Positions 46,980-60,400 of a stretch of DNA of 64,000 bases are shown here, one piece after another (within the stretch, counting starts at the first letter, position 1; the number at the start of each line of letters is the position of its first letter). Under the pieces are notes generated by a model. The model did no database searches. It was not told the DNA's origin and saw only the letters and a program-made list of their open reading frames with translations. Made by a program: the position numbers and the translations under genes. The stretch comes from Lepturacanthus savala (lineage: Eukaryota > Chordata > Actinopteri > Scombriformes > Trichiuridae), in NCBI GenBank assembly GCA_030544235.1, contig CM060464.1, positions 34,181,602 to 34,245,601 on the forward strand. Direction: 5' to 3'.

Positions 46980-49900
46980 AAAAGACAAAATGCTATGTAG
47001 GCCTAAATCAGTACAATATTTTGATAGAAAATCTTATTTACCTTTTACTTTATGTGAAATGGTATAGTTTTGGATCAGAAATTCACCTGGAAAAGCTATT
47101 GTTTTCATGTGGTTTGTGTTTTAAAGTTTTTATTGCTCCATTTGCATTCTCTCGGTCTGAAGAGCACAAAAAGACAAAATGCTATGTAGGCCTAAATCAG
47201 TACAATATTTTTACAGAAAATCTCATTTACCATTTACTATATGTGAAATGGTATAGTTTTGGATTAGAAATTCACCGGGAAAAACTATTGTTTTCATGTG
47301 GTTTGTGTTTTAAAGTTTTTATTGCTCCATATGCATTCTCTCGGTCTGAAGAGCACAAAAAGACAAAATGCTATGTAGACCTAAATCAGTACAATATTTT
47401 TAGAGAAAATCTTATTTACCTTTTACTTTATGTGAAATGGTATAGTTTTGGATCAGAAATTCACCTGGAAAAGCTATTGTTTTCATGTGGTTTGTGTTTT
47501 AAAGTTTTTATTGCTCCATATGCATTCTCTCGGTCTGAAGAGCACAAAAAGACAAAAAGCTATGTAGGCCTAAATCAATACAATATTTTTATAAACAATC
47601 TTATTTACCTTTTACTTTATGTGAAATGGTATAGTTTTGGATCAGAAATTCACCTGGAAAAGCTATTGTTTTCATGTGGTTTGTGTTTTAAAGTTTTTAT
47701 TGCTCCATTTGCATTCTCTCGGTCTGAAGAGCACAAAAAGACAAAATGCTATGTAGGCCTAAATAAGTACAATATTTTTATAAACAATCTCATTTACCTT
47801 TTACTATATGTAAAATGGTATAGTTTGGGATCAGAAATTCACCTGGAAAAGCTATTGTTTTCATGTGGTTTGTGTTTTAAAGTTTTTATTGCTCCATTTG
47901 CATTCTCTCGGTCTGAAGAGCACAAAAAGACAAAATGCTATGTAGGCCTAAATCAGTACAATATTTTGATAGAAAATCTTATTTACCTTTTACTTTATGT
48001 GAAATGGTATAGTTTTGGATCAGAAATTCACCTGGAAAAGCTATTGTTTTCATGTGGTTTGTGTTTTAAAGTTTTTATTGCTCCATTTGCATTCTCTCGG
48101 TCTGAAGAGCACAAAAAGACAAAATGCTATGTAGGCCTAAATCAGTACAATATTTTTACAGAAAATCTCATTTACCATTTACTATATGTGAAATGGTATA
48201 GTTTTGGATTAGAAATTCACCGGGAAAAACTATTGTTTTCATGTGGTTTGTGTTTTAAAGTTTTTATTGCTCCATATGCATTCTCTCGGTCTGAAGAGCA
48301 CAAAAAGACAAAATGCTATGTAGACCTAAATCAGTACAATATTTTTAGAGAAAATCTTATTTACCTTTTACTTTATGTGAAATGGTATAGTTTTGGATCA
48401 GAAATTCACCTGGAAAAGCTATTGTTTTCATGTGGTTTGTGTTTTAAAGTTTTTATTGCTCCATATGCATTCTCTCGGTCTGAAGAGCACAAAAAGACAA
48501 AAAGCTATGTAGGCCTAAATCAATACAATATTTTTATAAACAATCTTATTTACCTTTTACTTTATGTGAAATGGTATAGTTTTGTTTCAGAAATTCACCT
48601 GGAAAAGCTATTGTTTTCATGTGGTTTGTGTTTTAAAGTTTTTATTGCTCCATATGCATTCTCTCGGTCTGAAGAGCACAAAAAGAAAAAATGCTATGTA
48701 GACCTAAATAAGTACAATATTTTTATAGAAAATCTTATTTACCTTTTACTATATGTGAAATGGTATAGTTTTGGATTAGAAATTCACCTGGAAAAACTAT
48801 TGTTTTCATGTGGTTTGTGTTTTAAAGTTTTTATTGCTCCATATGCATTCTCTCGGTCTGAAGAGCACAAAAAGACAAAATGCTATGTAGACCTAAATCA
48901 GTACAATATTTTTAGAGAAAATCTTATTTACCTTTTACTTTATGTGAAATGGTATAGTTTTGGATCAGAAATTCACCTGGAAAAGCTATTGTTTTCATGT
49001 GGTTTGTGTTTTAAAGTTTTTATTGCTCCATATGCATTCTCTCGGTCTGAAGAGCACAAAAAGACAAAAAGCTATGTAGGCCTAAATAAGTACAATATTT
49101 TTATAAACAATCTTATTTACCTTTTACTTTATGTGAAATGGTATAGTTTTGGATCAGAAATTCACCTGGAAAAGCTATTGTTTTCATGTGGTTTGTGTTT
49201 TAAAGTTTTTATTGCTCCATATGCATTCTCTCGGTCTGAAGAGCACAAAAAGACAAAAAGCTATGTAGGCCTAAATCAGTACAATATTTTTATAGAAAAT
49301 CTTATTTACCTTTTACTTTATGTGAAATGGTATAGTTTTGGATCAGAAATTCACCTGGAAAAGCTATTGTTTTCATGTGGTTTGTGTTTTAAAGTTTTTA
49401 TTGCTCCATTTGCATTCTCTCGGTCTGAAGAGCACAAAAAGACAAAATGCTATGTAGGCCTAAATAAGTACAATATTTTTATAAACAATCTCATTTACCT
49501 TTTACTATATGTAAAATGGTATAGTTTGGGATCAGAAATTCACCTGGAAAAGCTATTGTTTTCATGTGGTTTGTGTTTTAAAGTTTTTATTGCTCCATTT
49601 GCATTCTCTCGGTCTGAAGAGCACAAAAAGACAAAATGCTATGTAGGCCTAAATCAGTACAATATTTTGATAGAAAATCTTATTTACCTTTTACTTTATG
49701 TGAAATGGTATAGTTTTGGATCAGAAATTCACCTGGAAAAGCTATTGTTTTCATGTGGTTTGTGTTTTAAAGTTTTTATTGCTCCATTTGCATTCTCTCG
49801 GTCTGAAGAGCACAAAAAGACAAAATGCTATGTAGGCCTAAATCAGTACAATATTTTTACAGAAAATCTCATTTACCATTTACTATATGTGAAATGGTAT

Positions 49901-52900
49901 AGTTTTGGATTAGAAATTCACCGGGAAAAACTATTGTTTTCATGTGGTTTGTGTTTTAAAGTTTTTATTGCTCCATATGCATTCTCTCGGTCTGAAGAGC
50001 ACAAAAAGACAAAATGCTATGTAGACCTAAATCAGTACAATACTTTTAGAGAAAATCTTATTTACCTTTTACTTTATGTGAAATGGTATAGTTTTGGATC
50101 AGAAATTCACCTGGAAAAGCTATTATTTTCATGTGGTTTGTGTTTTAAAGTTTTTATTGCTCCATATGCATTCTCTCGGTCTGAAGAGCACAAAAAGACA
50201 AAAAGCTATGTAGGCCTAAATAAGTACAATATTTTTATAAACAATCTTATTTACCTTTTACTATATGTAAAATGGTATAGTTTGGGATCAGAAATTCACC
50301 TGGAAAAGCTATTGTTTTCATGTGGTTTGTGTTTTAAAGTTTTTATTGCTCCATTTGCATTCTCTCGGTCTGAAGAGCACAAAAAGACAAAATGCTATGT
50401 AGGCCTAAATCAGTACAATATTTTTATAGAAAATCTTATTTACCTTTTACTTTATGAGAAATGGTATAGTTTTGGATCAGAAATTCACCTGGAAAAGCTA
50501 TTGTTTTCATGTGGTTTGTGTTTTAAAGTTTTTATTGCTCCATTTGCATTCTCTCGGTCTGAAGAGCACAAAAAGACAAAATGCTTTGTAGGCCTAAATC
50601 AGTACAATATTTTTACAGAAAATCTCATTTACCATTTACTATATGTGAAATGGTATAGTTTTGGATTAGAAATTCACCTGGAAAAACTATTGTTTTCATG
50701 TGGTTTGTGTTTTAAAGTTTTTATTGCTCCATATGCATTCTCTCGGTCTGAAGAGCACAAAAAGACAAAAAGCTATGTAGGCCTAAATCAGTACAATATT
50801 TTTATAGAAAATCTTATTTACCTTTTACTTTATGTGAAATGGTATAGTTTTGGATCAGCAATTCACCTGGAAAAGCTATTGTTTTCATGTGGTTTGTGTT
50901 TTAAAGTTTTTATTGCTCCATTTGCATTCTCTCGGTCTGAAGAGCACAAAAAGACAAAATGCTATGTAGGCCTAAATAAGTACAATATTTTTATAAACAA
51001 TCTCATTTACCTTTTACTATATGTAAAATGGTATAGTTTGGGATCAGAAATTCACCTGGAAAAGCTATTGTTTTCATGTGGTTTGTGTTTTAAAGTTTTT
51101 ATTGCTCCATTTGCATTCTCTCGGTCTGAAGAGCACAAAAAGACAAAATGCTATGTAGGCCTAAATCAGTACAATATTTTGATAGAAAATCTTATTTACC
51201 TTTTACTTTATGTGAAATGGTATAGTTTTGGATCAGAAATTCACCTGGAAAAGCTATTGTTTTCATGTGGTTTGTGTTTTAAAGTTTTTATTGCTCCATT
51301 TGCATTCTCTCGGTCTGAAGAGCACAAAAAGACAAAATGCTATGTAGGCCTAAATCAGTACAATATTTTTACAGAAAATCTCATTTACCATTTACTATAT
51401 GTGAAATGGTATAGTTTTGGATTAGAAATTCACCGGGAAAAACTATTGTTTTCATGTGGTTTGTGTTTTAAAGTTTTTATTGCTCCATATGCATTCTCTC
51501 GGTCTGAAGAGCACAAAAAGACAAAATGCTATGTAGACCTAAATCAGTACAATATTTTTAGAGAAAATCTTATTTACCTTTTACTTTATGTGAAATGGTA
51601 TAGTTTTGGATCAGAAATTCACCTGGAAAAGCTATTATTTTCATGTGGTTTGTGTTTTAAAGTTTTTATTGCTCCATATGCATTCTCTCGGTCTGAAGAG
51701 CACAAAAAGACAAAAAGCTATGTAGGCCTAAATAAGTACAATATTTTTATAAACAATCTTATTTACCTTTTACTATATGTAAAATGGTATAGTTTGGGAT
51801 CAGAAATTCACCTGGAAAAGCTATTGTTTTCATGTGGTTTGTGTTTTAAAGTTTTTATTGCTCCATTTGCATTCTCTCGGTCTGAAGAGCACAAAAAGAC
51901 AAAATGCTATGTAGGCCTAAATCAGTACAATATTTTTATAGAAAATCTTATTTACCTTTTACTTTATGAGAAATGGTATAGTTTTGGATCAGAAATTCAC
52001 CTGGAAAAGCTATTGTTTTCATGTGGTTTGTGTTTTAAAGTTTTTATTGCTCCATTTGCATTCTCTCGGTCTGAAGAGCACAAAAAGACAAAATGCTTTG
52101 TAGGCCTAAATCAGTACAATATTTTTACAGAAAATCTCATTTACCATTTACTATATGTGAAATGGTATAGTTTTGGATTAGAAATTCACCTGGAAAAACT
52201 ATTGTTTTCATGTGGTTTGTGTTTTAAAGTTTTTATTGCTCCATATGCATTCTCTCGGTCTGAAGAGCACAAAAAGACAAAAAGCTATGTAGGCCTAAAT
52301 CAGTACAATATTTTTATAGAAAATCTTATTTACCTTTTACTTTATGTGAAATGGTATAGTTTTGGATCAGCAATTCACCTGGAAAAGCTATTGTTTTCAT
52401 GTGGTTTGTGTTTTAAAGTTTTTATTGCTCCATTTGCATTCTCTCGGTCTGAAGAGCACAAAAAGACAAAATGCTATGTAGGCCTAAATAAGTACAATAT
52501 TTTTATAAACAATCTTATTTACCTTTTACTATATGTAAAATGGTATAGTTTGGGATCAGAAATTCACCTGGAAAAGCTATTGTTTTCATGTGGTTTGTGT
52601 TTTAAAGTTTTTATTGCTCCATATGCATTCTCTCGGTCTGAAGAGCACAAAAAGACAAAAAGCTATGTAGGCCTAAATCAATACAATATTTTTATAAACA
52701 ATCTTATTTACCTTTTACTTTATGTGAAATGGTATAGTTTTGTTTCAGAAATTCACCTGGAAAAGCTATTGTTTTCATGTGGTTTGTGTTTTAAAGTTTT
52801 TATTGCTCCATTTGCATTCTCTCGGTCTGAAGAGCACAAAAAGACAAAATGCTATGTAGGCCTAAATAAGTACAATATTTTTATAAACAATCTCATTTAC

Positions 52901-55900
52901 CTTTTACTATATGTAAAATGGTATAGTTTGGGATCAGAAATTCACCTGGAAAAGCTATTGTTTTCATGTGGTTTGTGTTTTAAAGTTTTTATTGCTCCAT
53001 TTGCATTCTCTCGGTCTGAAGAGCACAAAAAGACAAAATGCTATGTAGGCCTAAATCAGTACAATATTTTGATAGAAAATCTTATTTACCTTTTACTTTA
53101 TGTGAAATGGTATAGTTTTGGATCAGAAATTCACCTGGAAAAGCTATTGTTTTCATGTGGTTTGTGTTTTAAAGTTTTTATTGCTCCATTTGCATTCTCT
53201 CGGTCTGAAGAGCACAAAAAGACAAAATGCTATGTAGGCCTAAATCAGTACAATATTTTTACAGAAAATCTCATTTACCATTTACTATATGTGAAATGGT
53301 ATAGTTTTGGATTAGAAATTCACCGGGAAAAACTATTGTTTTCATGTGGTTTGTGTTTTAAAGTTTTTATTGCTCCATATGCATTCTCTCGGTCTGAAGA
53401 GCACAAAAAGACAAAATGCTATGTAGACCTAAATCAGTACAATATTTTTAGAGAAAATCTTATTTACCTTTTACTTTATGTGAAATGGTATAGTTTTGGA
53501 TCAGAAATTCACCTGGAAAAGCTATTGTTTTCATGTGGTTTGTGTTTTAAAGTTTTTATTGCTCCATATGCATTCTCTCGGTCTGAAGAGCACAAAAAGA
53601 CAAAAAGCTATGTAGGCCTAAATCAATACAATATTTTTATAAACAATCTTATTTACCTTTTACTTTATGTGAAATGGTATAGTTTTGTTTCAGAAATTCA
53701 CCTGGAAAAGCTATTGTTTTCATGTGGTTTGTGTTTTAAAATTTTTATTGCTCCATATGCATTCTCTCGGTCTGAAGAGCACAAAAAGAAAAAATGCTAT
53801 GTAGACCTAAATAAGTACAATATTTTTATAGAAAATCTTATTTACCTTTTACTATATGTGAAATGGTATAGTTTTGGATTAGAAATTCACCTGGAAAAAC
53901 TATTGTTTTCATGTGGTTTGTGTTTTAAAGTTTTTATTGCTCCATATGCATTCTCTCGGTCTGAAGAGCACAAAAAGACAAAATGCTATGTAGACCTAAA
54001 TCAGTACAATATTTTTAGAGAAAATCTTATTTACCTTTTACTTTATGTGAAATGGTATAGTTTTGGATCAGAAATTCACTGGAAAAGCTATTGTTTTCAT
54101 GTGGTTTGTGTTTTAAAGTTTTTATTGCTCCATATGCATTCTCTCGGTCTGAAGAGCACAAAAAGACAAAAAGCTATGTAGGCCTAAATAAGTACAATAT
54201 TTTTATAAACAATCTTATTTACCTTTTACTTTATGTGAAATGGTATAGTTTTGGATCAGAAATTCACCTGGAAAAGCTATTGTTTTCATGTGGTTTGTGT
54301 TTTAAAGTTTTTATTGCTCCATATGCATTCTCTCGGTCTGAAGAGCACAAAAAGACAAAAAGCTATGTAGGCCTAAATCAGTACAATATTTTTATAGAAA
54401 ATCTTATTTACCTTTTACTTTATGTGAAATGGTATAGTTTTGGATCAGAAATTCACCTGGAAGAGCTATTGTTTTCATGTGGTTTGTGTTTTAAAGTTTT
54501 TATTGCTCCATTTGCATTCTCTCGGTCTGAAGAGCACAAAAAGACAAAATGCTATGTAGGCCTAAATAAGTACAATATTTTTATAAACAATCTCATTTAC
54601 CTTTTACTATATGTAAAATGGTATAGTTTGGGATCAGAAATTCACCTGGAAAAGCTATTGTTTTCATGTGGTTTGTGTTTTAAAGTTTTTATTGCTCCAT
54701 TTGCATTCTCTCGGTCTGAAGAGCACAAAAAGACAAAATGCTATGTAGGCCTAAATCAGTACAATATTTTGATAGAAAATCTTATTTACCTTTTACTTTA
54801 TGTGAAATGGTATAGTTTTGGATCAGAAATTCACCTGGAAAAGCTATTGTTTTCATGTGGTTTGTGTTTTAAAGTTTTTATTGCTCCATTTGCATTCTCT
54901 CGGTCTGAAGAGCACAAAAAGACAAAATGCTATGTAGGCCTAAATCAGTACAATATTTTTACAGAAAATCTCATTTACCATTTACTATATGTGAAATGGT
55001 ATAGTTTTGGATTAGAAATTCACCGGGAAAAACTATTGTTTTCATGTGGTTTGTGTTTTAAAGTTTTTATTGCTCCATATGCATTCTCTCGGTCTGAAGA
55101 GCACAAAAAGACAAAATGCTATGTAGACCTAAATCAGTACAATATTTTTAGAGAAAATCTTATTTACCTTTTACTTTATGTGAAATGGTATAGTTTTGGA
55201 TCAGAAATTCACCTGGAAAAGCTATTATTTTCATGTGGTTTGTGTTTTAAAGTTTTTATTGCTCCATATGCATTCTCTCGGTCTGAAGAGCACAAAAAGA
55301 CAAAAAGCTATGTAGGCCTAAATAAGTACAATATTTTTATAAACAATCTTATTTACCTTTTACTATATGTAAAATGGTATAGTTTGGGATCAGAAATTCA
55401 CCTGGAAAAGCTATTGTTTTCATGTGGTTTGTGTTTTAAAGTTTTTATTGCTCCATTTGCATTCTCTCGGTCTGAAGAGCACAAAAAGACAAAATGCTAT
55501 GTAGGCCTAAATCAGTACAATATTTTTATAGAAAATCTTATTTACCTTTTACTTTATGAGAAATGGTATAGTTTTAGATCAGAAATTCACCTGGAAAAGC
55601 TATTGTTTTCATGTGGTTTGTGTTTTAAAGTTTTTATTGCTCCATTTGCATTCTCTCGGTCTGAAGAGCACAAAAAGACAAAATGCTTTGTAGGCCTAAA
55701 TCAGTACAATATTTTTACAGAAAATCTCATTTACCATTTACTATATGTGAAATGGTATAGTTTTGGATCAGCAATTCACCTGGAAAAGCTATTGTTTTCA
55801 TGTGGTTTGTGTTTTAAAGTTTTTATTGCTCCATTTGCATTCTCTCGGTCTGAAGAGCACAAAAAGACAAAATGCTATGTAGGCCTAAATAAGTACAATA

Positions 55901-57000
55901 TTTTTATAAACAATCTTATTTACCTTTTACTATATGTAAAATGGTATAGTTTGGGATCAGAAATTCACCTGGAAAAGCTATTGTTTTCATGTGGTTTGTG
56001 TTTTAAAGTTTTTATTGCTCCATTTGCATTCTCTCGGTCTGAAGAGCACAATAAGACAAAATGCTATGTAGGCCTAAATCAGTACAATATTTTTAAAGAA
56101 AATCTCATTTACCATTTACTATATGTAAAATGGTATAGTTTTGGATCTGAAATTCACCTGGAAAAGCTATTGTTTTCATGTGGTTTGTGTTTTAAAGTTT
56201 TTATTGCTCCATTTGCATTCTTTCGGTCTGAAGAGCACAAAAAGACAAAATGCTATGTAGACCTAAATCAGTACAATATTTTTAGAGAAAATCTTATTTA
56301 CCTTTTACTTTATGTGAAATGGTATAGTTTTGGATCAGAAATTCACCTGGAAAAGCTATTGTTTTCATGTGGTTTGTGTTTTAAAGTTTTTATTGCTCCA
56401 TTTGCATTCTCTCGGTCTGAAGAGCACAAAAAGACAAAATGCTATGTAGGCCTAAATCAGTACAATATTTTGATAGAAAATCTTATTTACCTTTTACTTT
56501 ATGTGAAATGGTATAGTTTTGGATCAGAAATTCACCTGGAAAAGCTATTGTTTTCATGTGGTTTGTGTTTTAAAGTTTTTATTGCTCCATTTGCATTCTC
56601 TCGGTCTGAAGAGCACAAAAAGACAAAATGCTATGTAGGCCTAAATCAGTACAATATTTTTACAGAAAATCTCATTTACCATTTACTATATGTGAAATGG
56701 TATAGTTTTGGATTAGAAATTCACCGGGAAAAACTATTGTTTTCATGTGGTTTGTGTTTTAAAGTTTTTATTGCTCCATATGCATTCTCTCGGTCTGAAG
56801 AGCACAAAAAGACAAAATGCTATGTAGACCTAAATCAGTACAATATTTTGATAGAAAATCTTATTTACCTTTTACTTTATGTGAAATGGTATAGTTTTGG
56901 ATCAGAAATTCACCTGGAAAAGCTATTGTTTTCATGTGGTTTGTGTTTTAAAGTTTTTATTGCTCCATTTGCATTCTCTCGGTCTGAAGAGCACAAAAAG
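46980..57000 (+). repeat. variable-length higher-order repeats sharing a marked core
   Basis: The rare TTGATAGAAAATC variant starts at 47,021, 47,966, 49,667, 51,179, 53,069, 54,769, 56,470 and 56,848: intervals of 5, 9, 8, 10, 9 (minus 1 bp), 9 and 2 monomers. In all but the last case it is followed two monomers later by the unique TTCACCGGGAAAAAC variant. So one core of several monomers is repeated with tails of different length. The 8-monomer interval (49,667-51,179) is the most exact pair. Confidence 0.8.
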
Positions 57001-57439
57001 ACAAAATGCTATGTAGACCTAAATCAGTACAATATTTTTAGAGAAAATCTTATTTACCTTTTACTTTATGTGAAATGGTATAGTTTTGGATCAGAAATTC
57101 ACCTGGAAAAGCTATTATTTTCATGTGGTTTGTGTTTTAAAGTTTTTATTGCTCCATATGCATTCTCTCGGTCTGAAGAGCACAAAAAGACAAAATGCTA
57201 TGTAGGCCTAAATAAGTACAATATTTTTATAAACAATCTCATTTACCTTTTACTATATGTAAAATGGTATAGTTTGGGATCAGAAATTCACCTGGAAAAT
57301 CTATTGTTTTCATGTGGTTTGTGTTTTAAAGTTTTTATTGCTCCATTTGCATTCTCTCGGTCTGAAGAGCACAAAAAGACAAAATGCTATGTAGGCCTAA
57401 ATCAGTACAATATTTTTATAGAAAATCTTATTTACCTTT

Positions 57440-60400
57440 TACTTTATGAGAAATGGTATAGTTTTGGATCAGAAATTCACCTGGAAAAGCTATTGTTTTC
57501 ATGTGGTTTGTGTTTTAAAGTTTTTATTGCTCCATTTGCATTCTCTCGGTCTGAAGAGCACAAAAAGACAAAATGCTTTGTAGGCCTAAATCAGTACAAT
57601 ATTTTTACAGAAAATCTCATTTACCATTTACTATATGTGAAATGGTATAGTTTTGGATTAGAAATTCACCTGGAAAAACTATTGTTTTCATGTGGTTTGT
57701 GTTTTAAAGTTTTTATTGCTCCATATGCATTCTCTCGGTCTGAAGAGCACAAAAAGACAAAAAGCTATGTAGGCCTAAATCAGTACAATATTTTTATAGA
57801 AAATCTTATTTACCTTTTACTTTATGTGAAATGGTATAGTTTTGGATCAGCAATTCACCTGGAAAAGCTATTGTTTTCATGTGGTTTGTGTTTTAAAGTT
57901 TTTATTGCTCCATTTGCATTCTCTCGGTCTGAAGAGCACAAAAAGACAAAATGCTATGTAGGCCTAAATAAGTACAATATTTTTATAAACAATCTTATTT
58001 ACCTTTTACTATATGTAAAATGGTATAGTTTGGGATCAGAAATTCACCTGGAAAAGCTATTGTTTTCATGTGGTTTGTGTTTTAAAGTTTTTATTGCTCC
58101 ATATGCATTCTCTCGGTCTGAAGAGCACAAAAAGACAAAAAGCTATGTAGGCCTAAATCAATACAATATTTTTATAAACAATCTTATTTACCTTTTACTT
58201 TATGTGAAATGGTATAGTTTTGTTTCAGAAATTCACCTGGAAAAGCTATTGTTTTCATGTGGTTTGTGTTTTAAAGTTTTTATTGCTCCATTTGCATTCT
58301 CTCGGTCTGAAGAGCACAAAAAGACAAAATGCTATGTAGGCCTAAATAAGTACAATATTTTTATAAACAATCTTATTTACCTTTTACTATATGTAAAATG
58401 GTATAGTTTGGGATCAGAAATTCACCTGGAAAAGCTATTGTTTTCATGTGGTTTGTGTTTTAAAGTTTTTATTGCTCCATTTGCATTCTCTCGGTCTGAA
58501 GAGCACAAAAAGACAAAATGCTATGTAGGCCTAAATCAGTACAATATTTTTATAGAAAATCTTATTTACCTTTTACTTTATGAGAAATGGTATAGTTTTG
58601 GATCAGAAATTCACCTGGAAAAGCTATTGTTTTCATGTGGTTTGTGTTTTAAAGTTTTTATTGCTCCATTTGCATTCTCTCGGTCTGAAGAGCACAAAAA
58701 GACAAAATGCTTTGTAGGCCTAAATCAGTACAATATTTTTACAGAAAATCTCATTTACCATTTACTATATGTGAAATGGTATAGTTTTGGATTAGAAATT
58801 CACCTGGAAAAACTATTGTTTTCATGTGGTTTGTGTTTTAAAGTTTTTATTGCTCCATATGCATTCTCTCGGTCTGAAGAGCACAAAAAGACAAAAAGCT
58901 ATGTAGGCCTAAATCAGTACAATATTTTTATAGAAAATCTTATTTACCTTTTACTTTATGTGAAATGGTATAGTTTTGGATCAGCAATTCACCTGGAAAA
59001 GCTATTGTTTTCATGTGGTTTGTGTTTTAAAGTTTTTATTGCTCCATTTGCATTCTCTCGGTCTGAAGAGCACAAAAAGACAAAATGCTATGTAGGCCTA
59101 AATAAGTACAATATTTTTATAAACAATCTTATTTACCTTTTACTATATGTAAAATGGTATAGTTTGGGATCAGAAATTCACCTGGAAAAGCTATTGTTTT
59201 CATGTGGTTTGTGTTTTAAAGTTTTTATTGCTCCATATGCATTCTCTCGGTCTGAAGAGCACAAAAAGACAAAAAGCTATGTAGGCCTAAATCAATACAA
59301 TATTTTTATAAACAATCTTATTTACCTTTTACTTTATGTGAAATGGTATAGTTTTGTTTCAGAAATTCACCTGGAAAAGCTATTGTTTTCATGTGGTTTG
59401 TGTTTTAAAGTTTTTATTGCTCCATTTGCATTCTCTCGGTCTGAAGAGCACAAAAAGACAAAATGCTATGTAGGCCTAAATAAGTACAATATTTTTATAA
59501 ACAATCTTATTTACCTTTTACTATATGTAAAATGGTATAGTTTGGGATCAGAAATTCACCTGGAAAAGCTATTGTTTTCATGTGGTTTGTGTTTTAAAGT
59601 TTTTATTGCTCCATTTGCATTCTCTCGGTCTGAAGAGCACAAAAAGACAAAATGCTATGTAGGCCTAAATCAGTACAATATTTTTATAGAAAATCTTATT
59701 TACCTTTTACTTTATGAGAAATGGTATAGTTTTGGATCAGAAATTCACCTGGAAAAGCTATTGTTTTCATGTGGTTTGTGTTTTAAAGTTTTTATTGCTC
59801 CATATGCATTCTCTCGGTCTGAAGAGCACAAAAAGAAAAAATGCTTTGTAGGCCTAAATCAGTACAATATTTTTACAGAAAATCTCATTTACCATTTACT
59901 ATATGTGAAATGGTATAGTTTTGGATTAGAAATTCACCTGGAAAAACTATTGTTTTCATGTGGTTTGTGTTTTAAAGTTTTTATTGCTCCATATGCATTC
60001 TCTCGGTCTGAAGAGCACAAAAAGACAAAATGCTATGTAGACCTAAATCAGTACAATATTTTTAGAGAAAATCTTATTTACCTTTTACTTTATGTGAAAT
60101 GGTATAGTTTTGGATCAGAAATTCACCTGGAAAAGCTATTGTTTTCATGTGGTTTGTGTTTTAAAGTTTTTATTGCTCCATATGCATTCTCTCGGTCTGA
60201 AGAGCACAAAAAGACAAAAAGCTATGTAGGCCTAAATAAGTACAATATTTTTATAAACAATCTTATTTACCTTTTACTTTATGTGAAATGGTATAGTTTT
60301 GGATCAGAAATTCACCTGGAAAAGCTATTGTTTTCATCTGCTTTGTGTTTTAAAGTTTTTATTGCTCCATATGCATTCTCTCGGTCTGAAGAGCACAAAA

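Noticed and set aside
44831..54181. A 3,116-codon open frame encoding a 63-residue repeat protein
   Set aside because: It is a by-product of a stop-free frame in a 189-bp satellite. Variants are mostly residue-changing, frame breaks recur and there is no gene context.
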